Part shown: piece by piece, positions 35,869 to 43,398 of the stretch
Layout: the number at the start of each line of letters is the position of its first letter
Position numbering within the stretch: position 1 is the stretch's first letter
Assembly: GCA_030538235.1 (NCBI GenBank)
Contig: JAUNUJ010000008.1
Location: forward strand, 62,001 to 126,000
Direction of reading: 5' to 3'
DNA: 64,000 nucleotides
Origin: Alcaligenaceae bacterium
GTDB taxonomy: Bacteria; Pseudomonadota; Gammaproteobacteria; Burkholderiales; Burkholderiaceae_B
The notes under the pieces: generated by a model
What the model was told of the DNA's origin: nothing
Seen by the model: the letters and a program-made list of their open reading frames with translations, nothing else
The model's database searches: none
Made by a program: the position numbers and the translations under genes

Positions 35869-36696
35869 TTATTTACGCTTACGACGTGAGACGATCATGT
35901 TGTCAGTACGCTTGTTACGACGGGTTCTATAACCCTTAGTTGGCGTACCCCATGGGCTCACAGGCTCACGACCTTCACCGGTCTTACCTTCACCACCACC
36001 ATGCGGGTGATCGATCGGGTTCATCGCCACACCGCGAACGGTAGGACGAACACCGCGCCAACGCATGGCACCGGCTTTACCGTAACTCTGAAGGCTGTGC
36101 TCGCTGTTGCCTACCTCACCGATAGTAGCGCGGCAATCAATATGCACACGACGTACTTCACCGGAGCGCAGACGAATCTGAGCGTATGTACCCTCACGAG
36201 CCATCAATACTGCAGATGAACCGGCTGAACGAGCAATTTGACCGCCTTTACCAGGTAACATCTCGATGTTGTGAATATGTGAACCAACTGGGATATTACG
36301 GATTGGCATGGCATTACCGATGCGGATAGGCACCTCAATACCGGACTCAATCTGTGCACCAACAGCTAACTTCTTAGGAGCAAGAATATAACGACGCTCA
36401 CCATCAGCATAAACTACTAAAGCAATATGCGCTGTACGGTTTGGATCGTACTCTAGACGCTCAACTTTTGCAGGTACACCATCTTTGTTACGACGGAAGT
36501 CAATAACACGATAATGAGCTTTATGGCCACCCCCACGGTGACGAACCGTGATACGACCATGGTGGTTACGACCCGAGCCACGCTTTTGTGACTCTAATAA
36601 AGGAGCATATGGAGCGCCTTTATGTAGTTCAGGATTAACCACCTTTACCATGCCGCGACGGGCTGGTGACATAGGTTTAACTTTTACTAATGCCAT
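35869..36696 (-). CDS. rplB: 50S ribosomal protein L2
   Basis: 275 aa. Needed for subunit joining and peptidyl transferase. [32 protein letters not shown] (in part), the [22 protein letters not shown] segment and the conserved [19 protein letters not shown] loop with its key His are present. Full length and in the usual place between rplW and rpsS. Confidence 0.98.
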   Translation of the reverse strand: MALVKVKPMSPARRGMVKVVNPELHKGAPYAPLLESQKRGSGRNHHGRITVRHRGGGHKAHYRVIDFRRNKDGVPAKVERLEYDPNRTAHIALVVYADGERRYILAPKKLAVGAQIESGIEVPIRIGNAMPIRNIPVGSHIHNIEMLPGKGGQIARSAGSSAVLMAREGTYAQIRLRSGEVRRVHIDCRATIGEVGNSEHSLQSYGKAGAMRWRGVRPTVRGVAMNPIDHPHGGGEGKTGEGREPVSPWGTPTKGYRTRRNKRTDNMIVSRRKRK

Positions 36697-36697
36697 C

Positions 36698-37003
36698 TTA
36701 GTTCACCTCCGAAAAGTCAAGTTCCTGACCTTTTTTGAGTGATACATAAGCGATACGGACGTTTTTACGACGACCGACTGAACGACCGCTACGCTTTACT
36801 TTACCTTTACGGTTTAACACTGATACTGAATCAACTTCGACTTCGAACAGTAGCTCAACCGCTGCTTTAATCTCCGGCTTAGTTGCGTCAGGAGCAACAC
36901 GCAAAGCAATCTGCGGTTGATCCGCGGACGTTTCAGCGATAAAAGTTGCTTTCTCAGTAATTACCGGAGCCAGAATGACTTGCATCAAACGTTCTGCTTT
37001 CAT
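36698..37003 (-). CDS. rplW: 50S ribosomal protein L23
   Basis: 101 aa. Docking site for trigger factor and SRP at the exit tunnel. [15 protein letters not shown] start region and the [26 protein letters not shown] (in part) hairpin are typical. ATGA overlap with the rplD stop implies translational coupling. Confidence 0.97.
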   Translation of the reverse strand: MKAERLMQVILAPVITEKATFIAETSADQPQIALRVAPDATKPEIKAAVELLFEVEVDSVSVLNRKGKVKRSGRSVGRRKNVRIAYVSLKKGQELDFSEVN

Positions 37004-37623
37004 CCTAAGATCTCCTCTAGTTGGGCAATTGCAGCTTTAGTGATCAACACATTCTTGTAATGAATTAAAGAAAGTGGATCGGCGTAGCTTGTTTCAACAA
37101 CAGCAACACCAGGCAGATTGCGAGTAGCTAAATATGTGTTTTCATCTAATTCATCAGTGATCACTAAAACTGAATCTAGCATGCCCATAGCTTTTAGCTT
37201 GCTGGCAGCCATTTTTGTTTTTGGTGCGTCAAAAGTGAATGAATCAACAACAGCAATACGCTCTTCACGAGCTAATTGTGACAAGATAGAACGAATACCG
37301 GCACGGTACATCTTCTTGTTAACCTTTTGGGTAAAATTCTCGTCCGGCTTGTTAGGGAAGGTACGACCACCCCCACGCCATAACGGAGAACCCGCAGCAC
37401 CGGCACGAGCACGGCCAGTACCCTTTTGGCGCCAAGGCTTACGAGTGCTGTATTTAACTTCTGAACGATCTTTTTGAGCACGGTTACCACTGCGTGCGTT
37501 AGCTTGATAAGCTACGACAACCTGGTGAACCAACGCTTCATTGAAATCACGACCGAAAATGGTCTCTGGTGCGCTAACAGTACCGTCAGCAGCGCCTTGT
37601 GCATTTAGGAGCTTTAATTCCAT
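37000..37623 (-). CDS. rplD: 50S ribosomal protein L4
   Basis: 207 aa. Tunnel protein and, in Escherichia coli, autoregulator of the S10 operon. [40 protein letters not shown] and [15 protein letters not shown] are diagnostic. Start overlaps the rplC stop (TAATG), end overlaps rplW by four bases. Confidence 0.98.
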   Translation of the reverse strand: MELKLLNAQGAADGTVSAPETIFGRDFNEALVHQVVVAYQANARSGNRAQKDRSEVKYSTRKPWRQKGTGRARAGAAGSPLWRGGGRTFPNKPDENFTQKVNKKMYRAGIRSILSQLAREERIAVVDSFTFDAPKTKMAASKLKAMGMLDSVLVITDELDENTYLATRNLPGVAVVETSYADPLSLIHYKNVLITKAAIAQLEEILG

Positions 37624-38312
37624 TATTTGGCTCCTTTAACAGTCATTTTAATTGCAGGACGCACTACAACGTTGCCGTTTTTATGGCCAGGCACAGCGCC
37701 TTTTACCATAAGAAGACCACGCTCTACATCAACACGGACGATGTCCAAGTTTTGTACAGTGCGAGTAACATCACCCATATGACCGGCCATGCGCTTACCT
37801 GGGAAAACGCGACCCGGGTCTTGGGCCATACCGGTTGAACCCGGCGCACGGTGAGAAATTGAGTTACCGTGAGAAGCACGCTGTGCGCTGAAGTTGTGAC
37901 GTTTAATAACACCAGCATAGCCTTTACCGATGGTTGTACCCTGTACATCCACCTTTTGGCCAGCTTCGAATATGCTTTCAACGAGAATTTCAGCACCTGC
38001 TTCAAACTCAGCAGCGACTGCCGGGTCTAAGCGGAACTCTTTAAGGATAGTACCGGCTTCAGTACCGGCTTTAGCGTAGTGACCTGCTTGAGGCTTAGTC
38101 ACACGGCTAGCACGACGCTGACCATATGCGACCTGAACAGCAGCATAGCCATCCGTCTCAACGGACTTAACTTGAGTCACGCGGTTGCCTGACACGTCCA
38201 GCACAGTCACTGGAATCGATTCACCTTCGTCGGTGAATACACGCATCATGCCAACCTTACGACCGACTAGTCCTAACCGATGAGCGGCAGGCGTTGTTGT
38301 CGAATTTGACAT
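37623..38312 (-). CDS. rplC: 50S ribosomal protein L3
   Basis: 229 aa. Early 50S assembly protein near the peptidyl transferase centre. [28 protein letters not shown] (in part), the [28 protein letters not shown] loop and [21 protein letters not shown] are typical. Start at 38312 is chosen for GGAG seven bases upstream; the frame runs to 38354 without a site. It is the first gene of the operon; rpsJ, normally just upstream, is absent. Confidence 0.97.
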   Translation of the reverse strand: MSNSTTTPAAHRLGLVGRKVGMMRVFTDEGESIPVTVLDVSGNRVTQVKSVETDGYAAVQVAYGQRRASRVTKPQAGHYAKAGTEAGTILKEFRLDPAVAAEFEAGAEILVESIFEAGQKVDVQGTTIGKGYAGVIKRHNFSAQRASHGNSISHRAPGSTGMAQDPGRVFPGKRMAGHMGDVTRTVQNLDIVRVDVERGLLMVKGAVPGHKNGNVVVRPAIKMTVKGAK

Positions 38313-38677
38313 TTTATTACTCCATTCCCCACTACGATTGGTGGGGGCTAACATTTATTATGAGGGGTAAATATCTTGCTTTTAAGTAATCAAAACCGTA
38401 CCGTACAAAATACAAAGCCACCTATGGATAACAAAACCATAGAAAACCATGCAATACCGGGAATCGGCTAAGCGAAAACCTAGAGAACTCGCAATATATT
38501 TGAACTAGCTAAAAGGTGTCGTGATTAGTTTGTTGCGATTATTGAGATTACTGATTTTTCTTGATAAACGCATCTAAACACCCGAACGCTCCAGAAAGGA
38601 TGCCTTTTTAGCAGCTAGCCCATAACTATATCATAAAAGACTAAACACACCAAGGGCTTAAAGCATTTTTGTTGTTT
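38313..38677. other. Intergenic leader region of the rplC operon
   Basis: 365 bp without a gene; no S10 reading frame is present on either strand. It must hold the promoter and leader of the ribosomal operon. A small stem CTATGG/CCATAG at 38422-38442 is visible. I find no clear sigma-70 hexamer pair and no L4-leader structure I can name. Confidence 0.65.
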
Positions 38678-40054
38678 TTATTCGATGTCGCTATCAAGAC
38701 TTGGGGGCAACTCGGTTTTTAACTCTAACTCTCGGATCTCCGGCATCTCTTTGGCAGCCTTTGCACTAAGGCGATTAAAGCGCTCCAACTTCATCGTGAC
38801 ACCCTGCTGACCGGCAAAGGAGCGAGCCATTTGATTGAATTGTCGGGTCGAGGTATCTAAGGTCTGCCCCAATTTAATCATATGCTGTGCGACTAACGCC
38901 GCCTGATTATAAATCGCCATTGCCTCATCCCCTAGCGCTAAAGCTTGTTGATGACTATCACTTCGCATCCACAAATAAGCCACTGTTTTTAATAAAGGCA
39001 ATAAGGTGGTCGGTGAGCTGAGAATCACGTTCTTACTATAGGCGTAGCTATAAAGCTGTTCGTCGGTCTTTAATGCCTCAATAAACGCAGACTCGATAGG
39101 CATAAAGAGCAACACAAAGCCCGGACTGTTTAAGCCGGGTAACTGACTATAGTCTTTAGCGCTCAGATCATCAATGTGGTGACGCACCGCCCGCACATGA
39201 CGCTGCAAGTGCTCTTTTGCCAAAGCCTCGTTATCAGCTGCTGCAACCGCTGCCTGATAATCGACTAAGGACACTTTGCTGTCAACAATAATCTCTTTGT
39301 CATCAGGTAGATACAGTAGCAAATCTGGCAACATGCGCTGCCCGGCCTCATTTTTAAAAGCCACCTGAGTTTTATAATGTCGGTCCTTCTCTAAACCAGC
39401 CTGCTGCAAAGCCAATTCCAATTGTAATTCACCCCAATTACCCAAGGCTTTTTTATCACCTTTGAGGGCGCGCGTTAACGCCTCGGCCTCATCACCAATC
39501 CGCAAGCCGGCACTCAATAGCTGCTTAATTTGTTCGGAAATAACGCTGTGGCCTTGCAATGATTGACCATGCAAATCATTGATACGCTGTTGGAAAAAAT
39601 CCAAACGCTCGCGAAAAGGCTTGAGTACTTGCTCAAGAGACCCCTGATTACGCTCCACCAACAATCGCCCTTTTTCGTCGAGAAAGCGATTAGATAAGAG
39701 CTCAAAGTTGCGACTTAACTCCTGGAGCTGTTGCTCAGTCTGCTGCTCTTGTTGCTCTTTGTATTGCTGCTGCAAATTAAGCTGAGTCGAGAGAGCAACA
39801 AGCTGCTTATCCAAATGATCTTTTTCATTGTCAAGTAACTTTAGCTCAGACTCCACGTCTTTCAACTCCGTTTGCAAGCGCGCGTTCTCATCCTGTTGAT
39901 CAAATAGACGCCACTCGGCCAGACGCCTATCTGAACGCGCCCGTAACAGCAGAAAATACATTAAGAAGAACACCAACAGGGTCGGCACCAAGCCCAGACT
40001 CAGGAGCTGATAAGCCGACCACTGAGAAATTGCAGCATCAAACCATTGCATCAT
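38678..40054 (-). CDS. rmuC: DNA recombination protein RmuC
   Basis: 458 aa. RmuC limits inversions at short inverted repeats; predicted nuclease fold. An N-terminal membrane helix (LLSLGLVPTLLVFFLMYFLLL) is followed by a coiled coil of about 150 residues rich in Gln and Glu, then the conserved domain GNWGELQLELALQQAGLEKDRHY, LLLYLPDDKEIIVDSKVSL and GFVLLFMPIESAFIEAL. Two ATGs stand in tandem at the start. It is on the same strand as the SulP gene, 8 bp from its stop, so probably co-transcribed with it. Confidence 0.93.
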   Translation of the reverse strand: MMQWFDAAISQWSAYQLLSLGLVPTLLVFFLMYFLLLRARSDRRLAEWRLFDQQDENARLQTELKDVESELKLLDNEKDHLDKQLVALSTQLNLQQQYKEQQEQQTEQQLQELSRNFELLSNRFLDEKGRLLVERNQGSLEQVLKPFRERLDFFQQRINDLHGQSLQGHSVISEQIKQLLSAGLRIGDEAEALTRALKGDKKALGNWGELQLELALQQAGLEKDRHYKTQVAFKNEAGQRMLPDLLLYLPDDKEIIVDSKVSLVDYQAAVAAADNEALAKEHLQRHVRAVRHHIDDLSAKDYSQLPGLNSPGFVLLFMPIESAFIEALKTDEQLYSYAYSKNVILSSPTTLLPLLKTVAYLWMRSDSHQQALALGDEAMAIYNQAALVAQHMIKLGQTLDTSTRQFNQMARSFAGQQGVTMKLERFNRLSAKAAKEMPEIRELELKTELPPSLDSDIE

Positions 40055-40062
40055 AATGTGTT

Positions 40063-41835
40063 TTAGCCTTTAGACGACGCTGCAGCGCCGAGCGTGGACT
40101 GCACCGCCTCATCTGCGACAGCCTGCTCTTTGTCTTGCTCTGCTGCTTGCTTGTGTAGCCAAGCTATCACCGCCTGCTGAACCTCTGCCTCCGCATCAAA
40201 GACACGTCCATCGCCTAATTCACGCAACCATTCGGTGCGCCACAAAATATTCTTAGGCTGAGCTCGAAGGCCATAAACAAAAATTGGCACGTCTCGCTCT
40301 TGGTACTCATGCAGCATTTCCTTCAAGGCCGTCACCCCCGACGAATCCACATAAACAATGCCTGAAAAGTCCAATACCAGGGCTTTTTTCGCCATGGGAT
40401 TCAACAATTTCTGAGTCAGATTAACCGAACCGAAAAAAACCGAACCCACGAGACGATAACAATTAACACCCTCTTGCCCCGACACCTCAGGCAATGTTTG
40501 TTTCTCAGCCACCGTTAACGCTGAAACGCGATAAATAAAAGTAAAACACGCGAGCACAATACCGACTTGAACTGCCACCGTCAGACTCACCATCACGGTT
40601 AAGAAGAACACCGATAACAAGGTAGCCGCATAGGTCAAACGATAGGAACGGATACGCGCAAACTCACGCCATGCACCCATATTCCACGCAACTGACATCA
40701 AAATAGCCGATAAGGCAGCCAAAGGAATATATTGCGCCAAAGGCGCCGCGACCAACACCACGATAAGCAAAGCCACCGCATGAGTCATACCTGCCACCGG
40801 GCTGGTAGCACCGTTTTTAATGTTTGTCACCGTACGGGCAATGGTTCCGGTCGCCGGCATACCACCAAAAAACGGCACCACCATATTGGCAAAACCTTGA
40901 GCCAAAAGCTCTTGGTTCGGGTCATGCTTATCCTTAATCATATTGTCAGCCACACGAGCACACAATAAGGATTCAATCGCCCCCAACACGGCGAGCGTAA
41001 TCGCCGGCATCAACAACTCACTCATCAGACCCAAGCTAAAACCCGGCACAGTTATAGCGGGCAGGCTTTGTGGGATGCCGCCAAAGCGACTACCAATCGT
41101 TTCAACCTGCAGCTCCAAACCCTGAACCATCAAAACCCCAACGACTAGTGCCACGATTGAACCGGGAATATGGGCAAAGATACGCAGAAGCTTAGGGATG
41201 AAATTATCGATTTGCTTATTGCGCAAGAACTTTCCACTAGCTAACAGACCGCGCTGCCACAAAACCACAATGGTTAAACAAACCAACGCCACAAAGAAAG
41301 CCTGAAAATTCATCTCAGGCAGCGCTTCCCAAAGCGCCTGCATCATGGGGAAGAAATCCGCCGGCACATCTTGTAAGGGCAGGCCCAGAAAATCCTTAAT
41401 TTGAGAAACCCCGATCAGCACGGCAATGCCGTTAGTGAAGCCAATAATTACAGCAACCGGAATAAACTCAACCAAGCCTCCGAGCCGCAAAAAACCCATT
41501 AACCACAAAAGCACACCCGACATCAGGGTCGCCAATAACAGCCCCTCCACCCCGAACTGCTGCACAATGCCATAAACAATCACAATAAAAGCACCGGCCG
41601 GACCGCCCACCTGCACCCTCGAACCGCTAAACATTGAAATCAGCAGGCCACCGATAATTGCTGTAAACAATCCCGCCTCAGGTTTTAAACCGGACGCAAT
41701 GGCAAAGGCCATGGCCAATGGTAACGCAACCACACTTACCGTCAGTCCTGCCCCTATGTCCTGTAAAAAGCGTTCAGTAGAATAACCTCGCTTCAGCTCA
41801 TAGATTTTAGGATTAAAACGCATGGTAAACTTCAT
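40063..41835 (-). CDS. SulP family anion transporter with STAS domain
   Basis: 590 aa. SulP proteins carry sulfate, bicarbonate or dicarboxylates. The membrane domain has about twelve segments with GLTVSVVALPLAMAFAIASG, GGPAGAFIVIVYGIV and GGMPATGTIARTVTNIKNGATSPVAGMTHA (in part). The STAS domain spans about 440-560 (VYVDSSGVTALKEML). An Ala/Gln/Glu-rich tail follows. ATG 41835 is used; ATG 41823 is also in frame. The long leader has a terminator-like hairpin. The substrate is unknown; bicarbonate and sulfate are both plausible. Confidence 0.9.
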   Translation of the reverse strand: MKFTMRFNPKIYELKRGYSTERFLQDIGAGLTVSVVALPLAMAFAIASGLKPEAGLFTAIIGGLLISMFSGSRVQVGGPAGAFIVIVYGIVQQFGVEGLLLATLMSGVLLWLMGFLRLGGLVEFIPVAVIIGFTNGIAVLIGVSQIKDFLGLPLQDVPADFFPMMQALWEALPEMNFQAFFVALVCLTIVVLWQRGLLASGKFLRNKQIDNFIPKLLRIFAHIPGSIVALVVGVLMVQGLELQVETIGSRFGGIPQSLPAITVPGFSLGLMSELLMPAITLAVLGAIESLLCARVADNMIKDKHDPNQELLAQGFANMVVPFFGGMPATGTIARTVTNIKNGATSPVAGMTHAVALLIVVLVAAPLAQYIPLAALSAILMSVAWNMGAWREFARIRSYRLTYAATLLSVFFLTVMVSLTVAVQVGIVLACFTFIYRVSALTVAEKQTLPEVSGQEGVNCYRLVGSVFFGSVNLTQKLLNPMAKKALVLDFSGIVYVDSSGVTALKEMLHEYQERDVPIFVYGLRAQPKNILWRTEWLRELGDGRVFDAEAEVQQAVIAWLHKQAAEQDKEQAVADEAVQSTLGAAASSKG

Positions 41836-41944
41836 CGGACTCTCTAACTAGATGACTCAAGAACAAAACAGGCCGCACTGACGACGACCCACCGGATTAA
41901 CACAATAACGCTTATCACTGTCACTTATAGTAAACGGTAAACGC

Positions 41945-41974
41945 AAAAAAACGCGCCTTAGCAAAGCTAACGCC
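41945..41974 (-). terminator. Terminator-like hairpin in the SulP leader
   Basis: GCGTTAGC-TTT-GCTAA(GG)CGC on the minus strand, five pairs then three after a 2-nt bulge, followed by TTTTTTT. Moderate stem with a strong U-tract. Confidence 0.5.
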
Positions 41975-42125
41975 GTCACTCAAGCAAAACTGCAGTCAAT
42001 ATGCTCGGGTTTTAATCTGTATGAATTCGAATAATTCAAAAATTACACTGGCCATATAGACAGTTTATCGCTTATATAATTACTTTAAGATTTATTTAAC
42101 ATTTAAGCAATACCTAATCTACTCT

Positions 42126-42131
42126 ATTATA
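42126..42131 (-). promoter_or_regulatory. TATAAT box upstream of the SulP leader
   Basis: Perfect TATAAT on the minus strand about 290 bp before the SulP start. No good -35 hexamer is found 16-18 bp upstream, so the promoter call is tentative. Confidence 0.3.
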
Positions 42132-42160
42132 GTACAGCAGACGCGTTAAGCTGATATATC

Positions 42161-42191
42161 AAAAAAGGCAGGCCCCCTAGGAGTCTGCCTT
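42161..42191 (-). terminator. Terminator after the PepSY gene pair
   Basis: AAGGCAGACTCC-TA-GGGGGCCTGCCTT on the minus strand, the outer seven pairs perfect, then TTTTTT. It lies directly after the decayed PepSY copy. Confidence 0.88.
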
Positions 42192-42211
42192 AACTTAAAT
42201 CTAATGTATGC

Positions 42212-42400
42212 TTAAACTAAACAATCATCTCTTTTGAACTTGAGAATACGAGCAATATTTGCATCAACACTTAGCAAATACTCGCGACCACTTCAAACCG
42301 TCTTGTGCATGTAGTGCTAGCTCTTTAATCCTTATCTTTGAGCTCTACTTTCTTGAACCGTCTATGGGTCTCTCGCTCAGCGATAACGATCACTCGCTAA
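42212..42400 (-). pseudogene. Decayed second PepSY-domain gene
   Basis: Between the intact PepSY gene and its terminator, the minus strand gives PepSY-like pieces in different frames: IVIAERETHRRFKKVELKDKD followed by a stop (about 42390-42328), HAQDG in a second frame, and GREYLLSVDANIARILKFKRDD (in part) in a third ending at 42212. They match, in order, the helix, first strand and last strand of a PepSY domain, as in the neighbour's VRVDANSGKILISRIDDD. At least two frameshifts or stops and no start remain. Confidence 0.6.
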
Positions 42401-42437
42401 AACGTTAACACAACGTATCCATCTCTACTCTGATCTT

Positions 42438-42767
42438 TTAATCGTCATCATCGTCGTCGTCATCACGATCATCGTCGTCGATTCGGCTAATTAAAATTTT
42501 ACCGCTATTTGCATCAACCCTAACTTCATGCTTTGTACGTTTACCCTGCACCTCAATATCATAATAAGGACGACCATCATCGAATTCCAAATCCAAATCA
42601 ATCACCTCACCAATCACTTTTGCCTTTGCGATATCTGCCGCTTGAGCCGGACTAATTTTGACGCTGCGCTTTGACTCCCACTTATCATCATCGGCTAGAG
42701 CAGTAAATGCGGTCACACTCATAGCTGCTGTTAAGAGGGTTATTATGGCATTTTTAGCAATTTTCAT
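42438..42767 (-). CDS. PepSY domain periplasmic protein
   Basis: 109 aa. A signal peptide (MKIAKNAIITLLTAAMSVTAFTALA) precedes a single PepSY domain: ISPAQAADIAKAKVIGEVIDLDLEFDDGRPYYDIEVQ (in part) and EVRVDANSGKILISRI. The C-terminus is a run of aspartates broken by one Arg, which could bind divalent metals. PepSY proteins are often peptidase inhibitors or accessory to two-component systems; the role here is unknown. AGGAG precedes the ATG. A decayed copy of the same gene lies directly downstream, and a heavy-metal regulator and pump follow on the other side. Confidence 0.88.
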   Translation of the reverse strand: MKIAKNAIITLLTAAMSVTAFTALADDDKWESKRSVKISPAQAADIAKAKVIGEVIDLDLEFDDGRPYYDIEVQGKRTKHEVRVDANSGKILISRIDDDDRDDDDDDDD

Positions 42768-42904
42768 AGTTATCTCCTATACAAACTAAATCGCTGAAAA
42801 CTGAGCAGCAATGCTGTTCATTAATTTTATTATAGGAACAGTTTATCTTTTAAAATCCATCATTTAGCAAGTAAATGTTAGTAAAAACCCTAGCGCATAA
42901 CGAC

Positions 42905-43306
42905 TTAGATATAGACCCGCTCCAACTCGTGCAAAATACCGCAATCTTTAGCTACTCTGGCCTCGCCGCATTGGCTTCTTATATGACTTAACTCCTCTGC
43001 CAAAGCGCGCAACTCCTTAATTCGACTTTTGACATCCACTAAATGACGATCAATTAGTGAATTAACCGAGGCACAACTGGCATTAGGCTCAACCCGAGCT
43101 ACTAGCAATAGGCGAATTTCCTCTTGAGACATCTCCAAGGCGCGACAACGACGGATAAATATCAATCGCTCTAAATGTTTGCTCTGATACTCTCGATAAT
43201 TGTTTTGCAAATTTCGTGGCGCCTCCGGCAGCAACCCCTCACGCTCATAGTATCGAATCGTTTCAACCGGACAATCTGCTAACTTCGATAATTCACCAAT
43301 TCTCAC
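42905..43306 (-). CDS. MerR family heavy-metal regulator (CadR/PbrR-like)
   Basis: 133 aa. MerR-type activators twist the DNA of promoters with a long spacer when metal is bound. The winged helix (MRIGELSKLADCPVETIRYYEREGLLPEA in part) is at residues 1-30, followed by a dimer helix. Candidate metal ligands are Cys77 in ASCASVNSLIDRH and the Cys pair in the C-terminal tail (SQCGEARVAKDC), the layout of Cd/Pb-responsive members. It diverges from the metal ATPase with a perfect-form MerR operator between. Zn response is less likely but possible. Confidence 0.9.
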   Translation of the reverse strand: MRIGELSKLADCPVETIRYYEREGLLPEAPRNLQNNYREYQSKHLERLIFIRRCRALEMSQEEIRLLLVARVEPNASCASVNSLIDRHLVDVKSRIKELRALAEELSHIRSQCGEARVAKDCGILHELERVYI

Positions 43307-43325
43307 TGACTTCTCCTGATAAGAC

Positions 43326-43356
43326 TTGACCCTATAGTTACTACAGGGTGTTTAAT
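43326..43356 (+). promoter_or_regulatory. MerR-type promoter of the metal ATPase gene
   Basis: TTGACC and TTTAAT are 19 bp apart, longer than normal as in MerR-controlled promoters. The spacer holds the dyad ACCCTATAGT-T-ACTACAGGGT at 43329-43349, symmetric except for one pair. Transcription would start near 43363. Confidence 0.85.
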
Positions 43357-43398
43357 CATTATTATAAAGAAAAGAAAATTAGTTTGGATGATCGAATC

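Larger units (their letters stand above)
41836..42211. other. Intergenic region between the SulP gene and the PepSY remnant
   Basis: About 375 bp with no intact gene. On the minus strand it carries the PepSY terminator (42161-42191), then a TATAAT box at 42131-42126, then an AT-rich stretch and a hairpin with seven T residues (41945-41974) about 110 bp before the SulP start. This suggests either a leader with an attenuator or a short RNA of about 175 nt. Confidence 0.6.

Noticed and set aside
42441-42482. GAT/GAC trinucleotide run at the 3' end of the PepSY gene
   Set aside because: It encodes the aspartate tail; the codons are mixed, so a slippage-based switch is not well supported.
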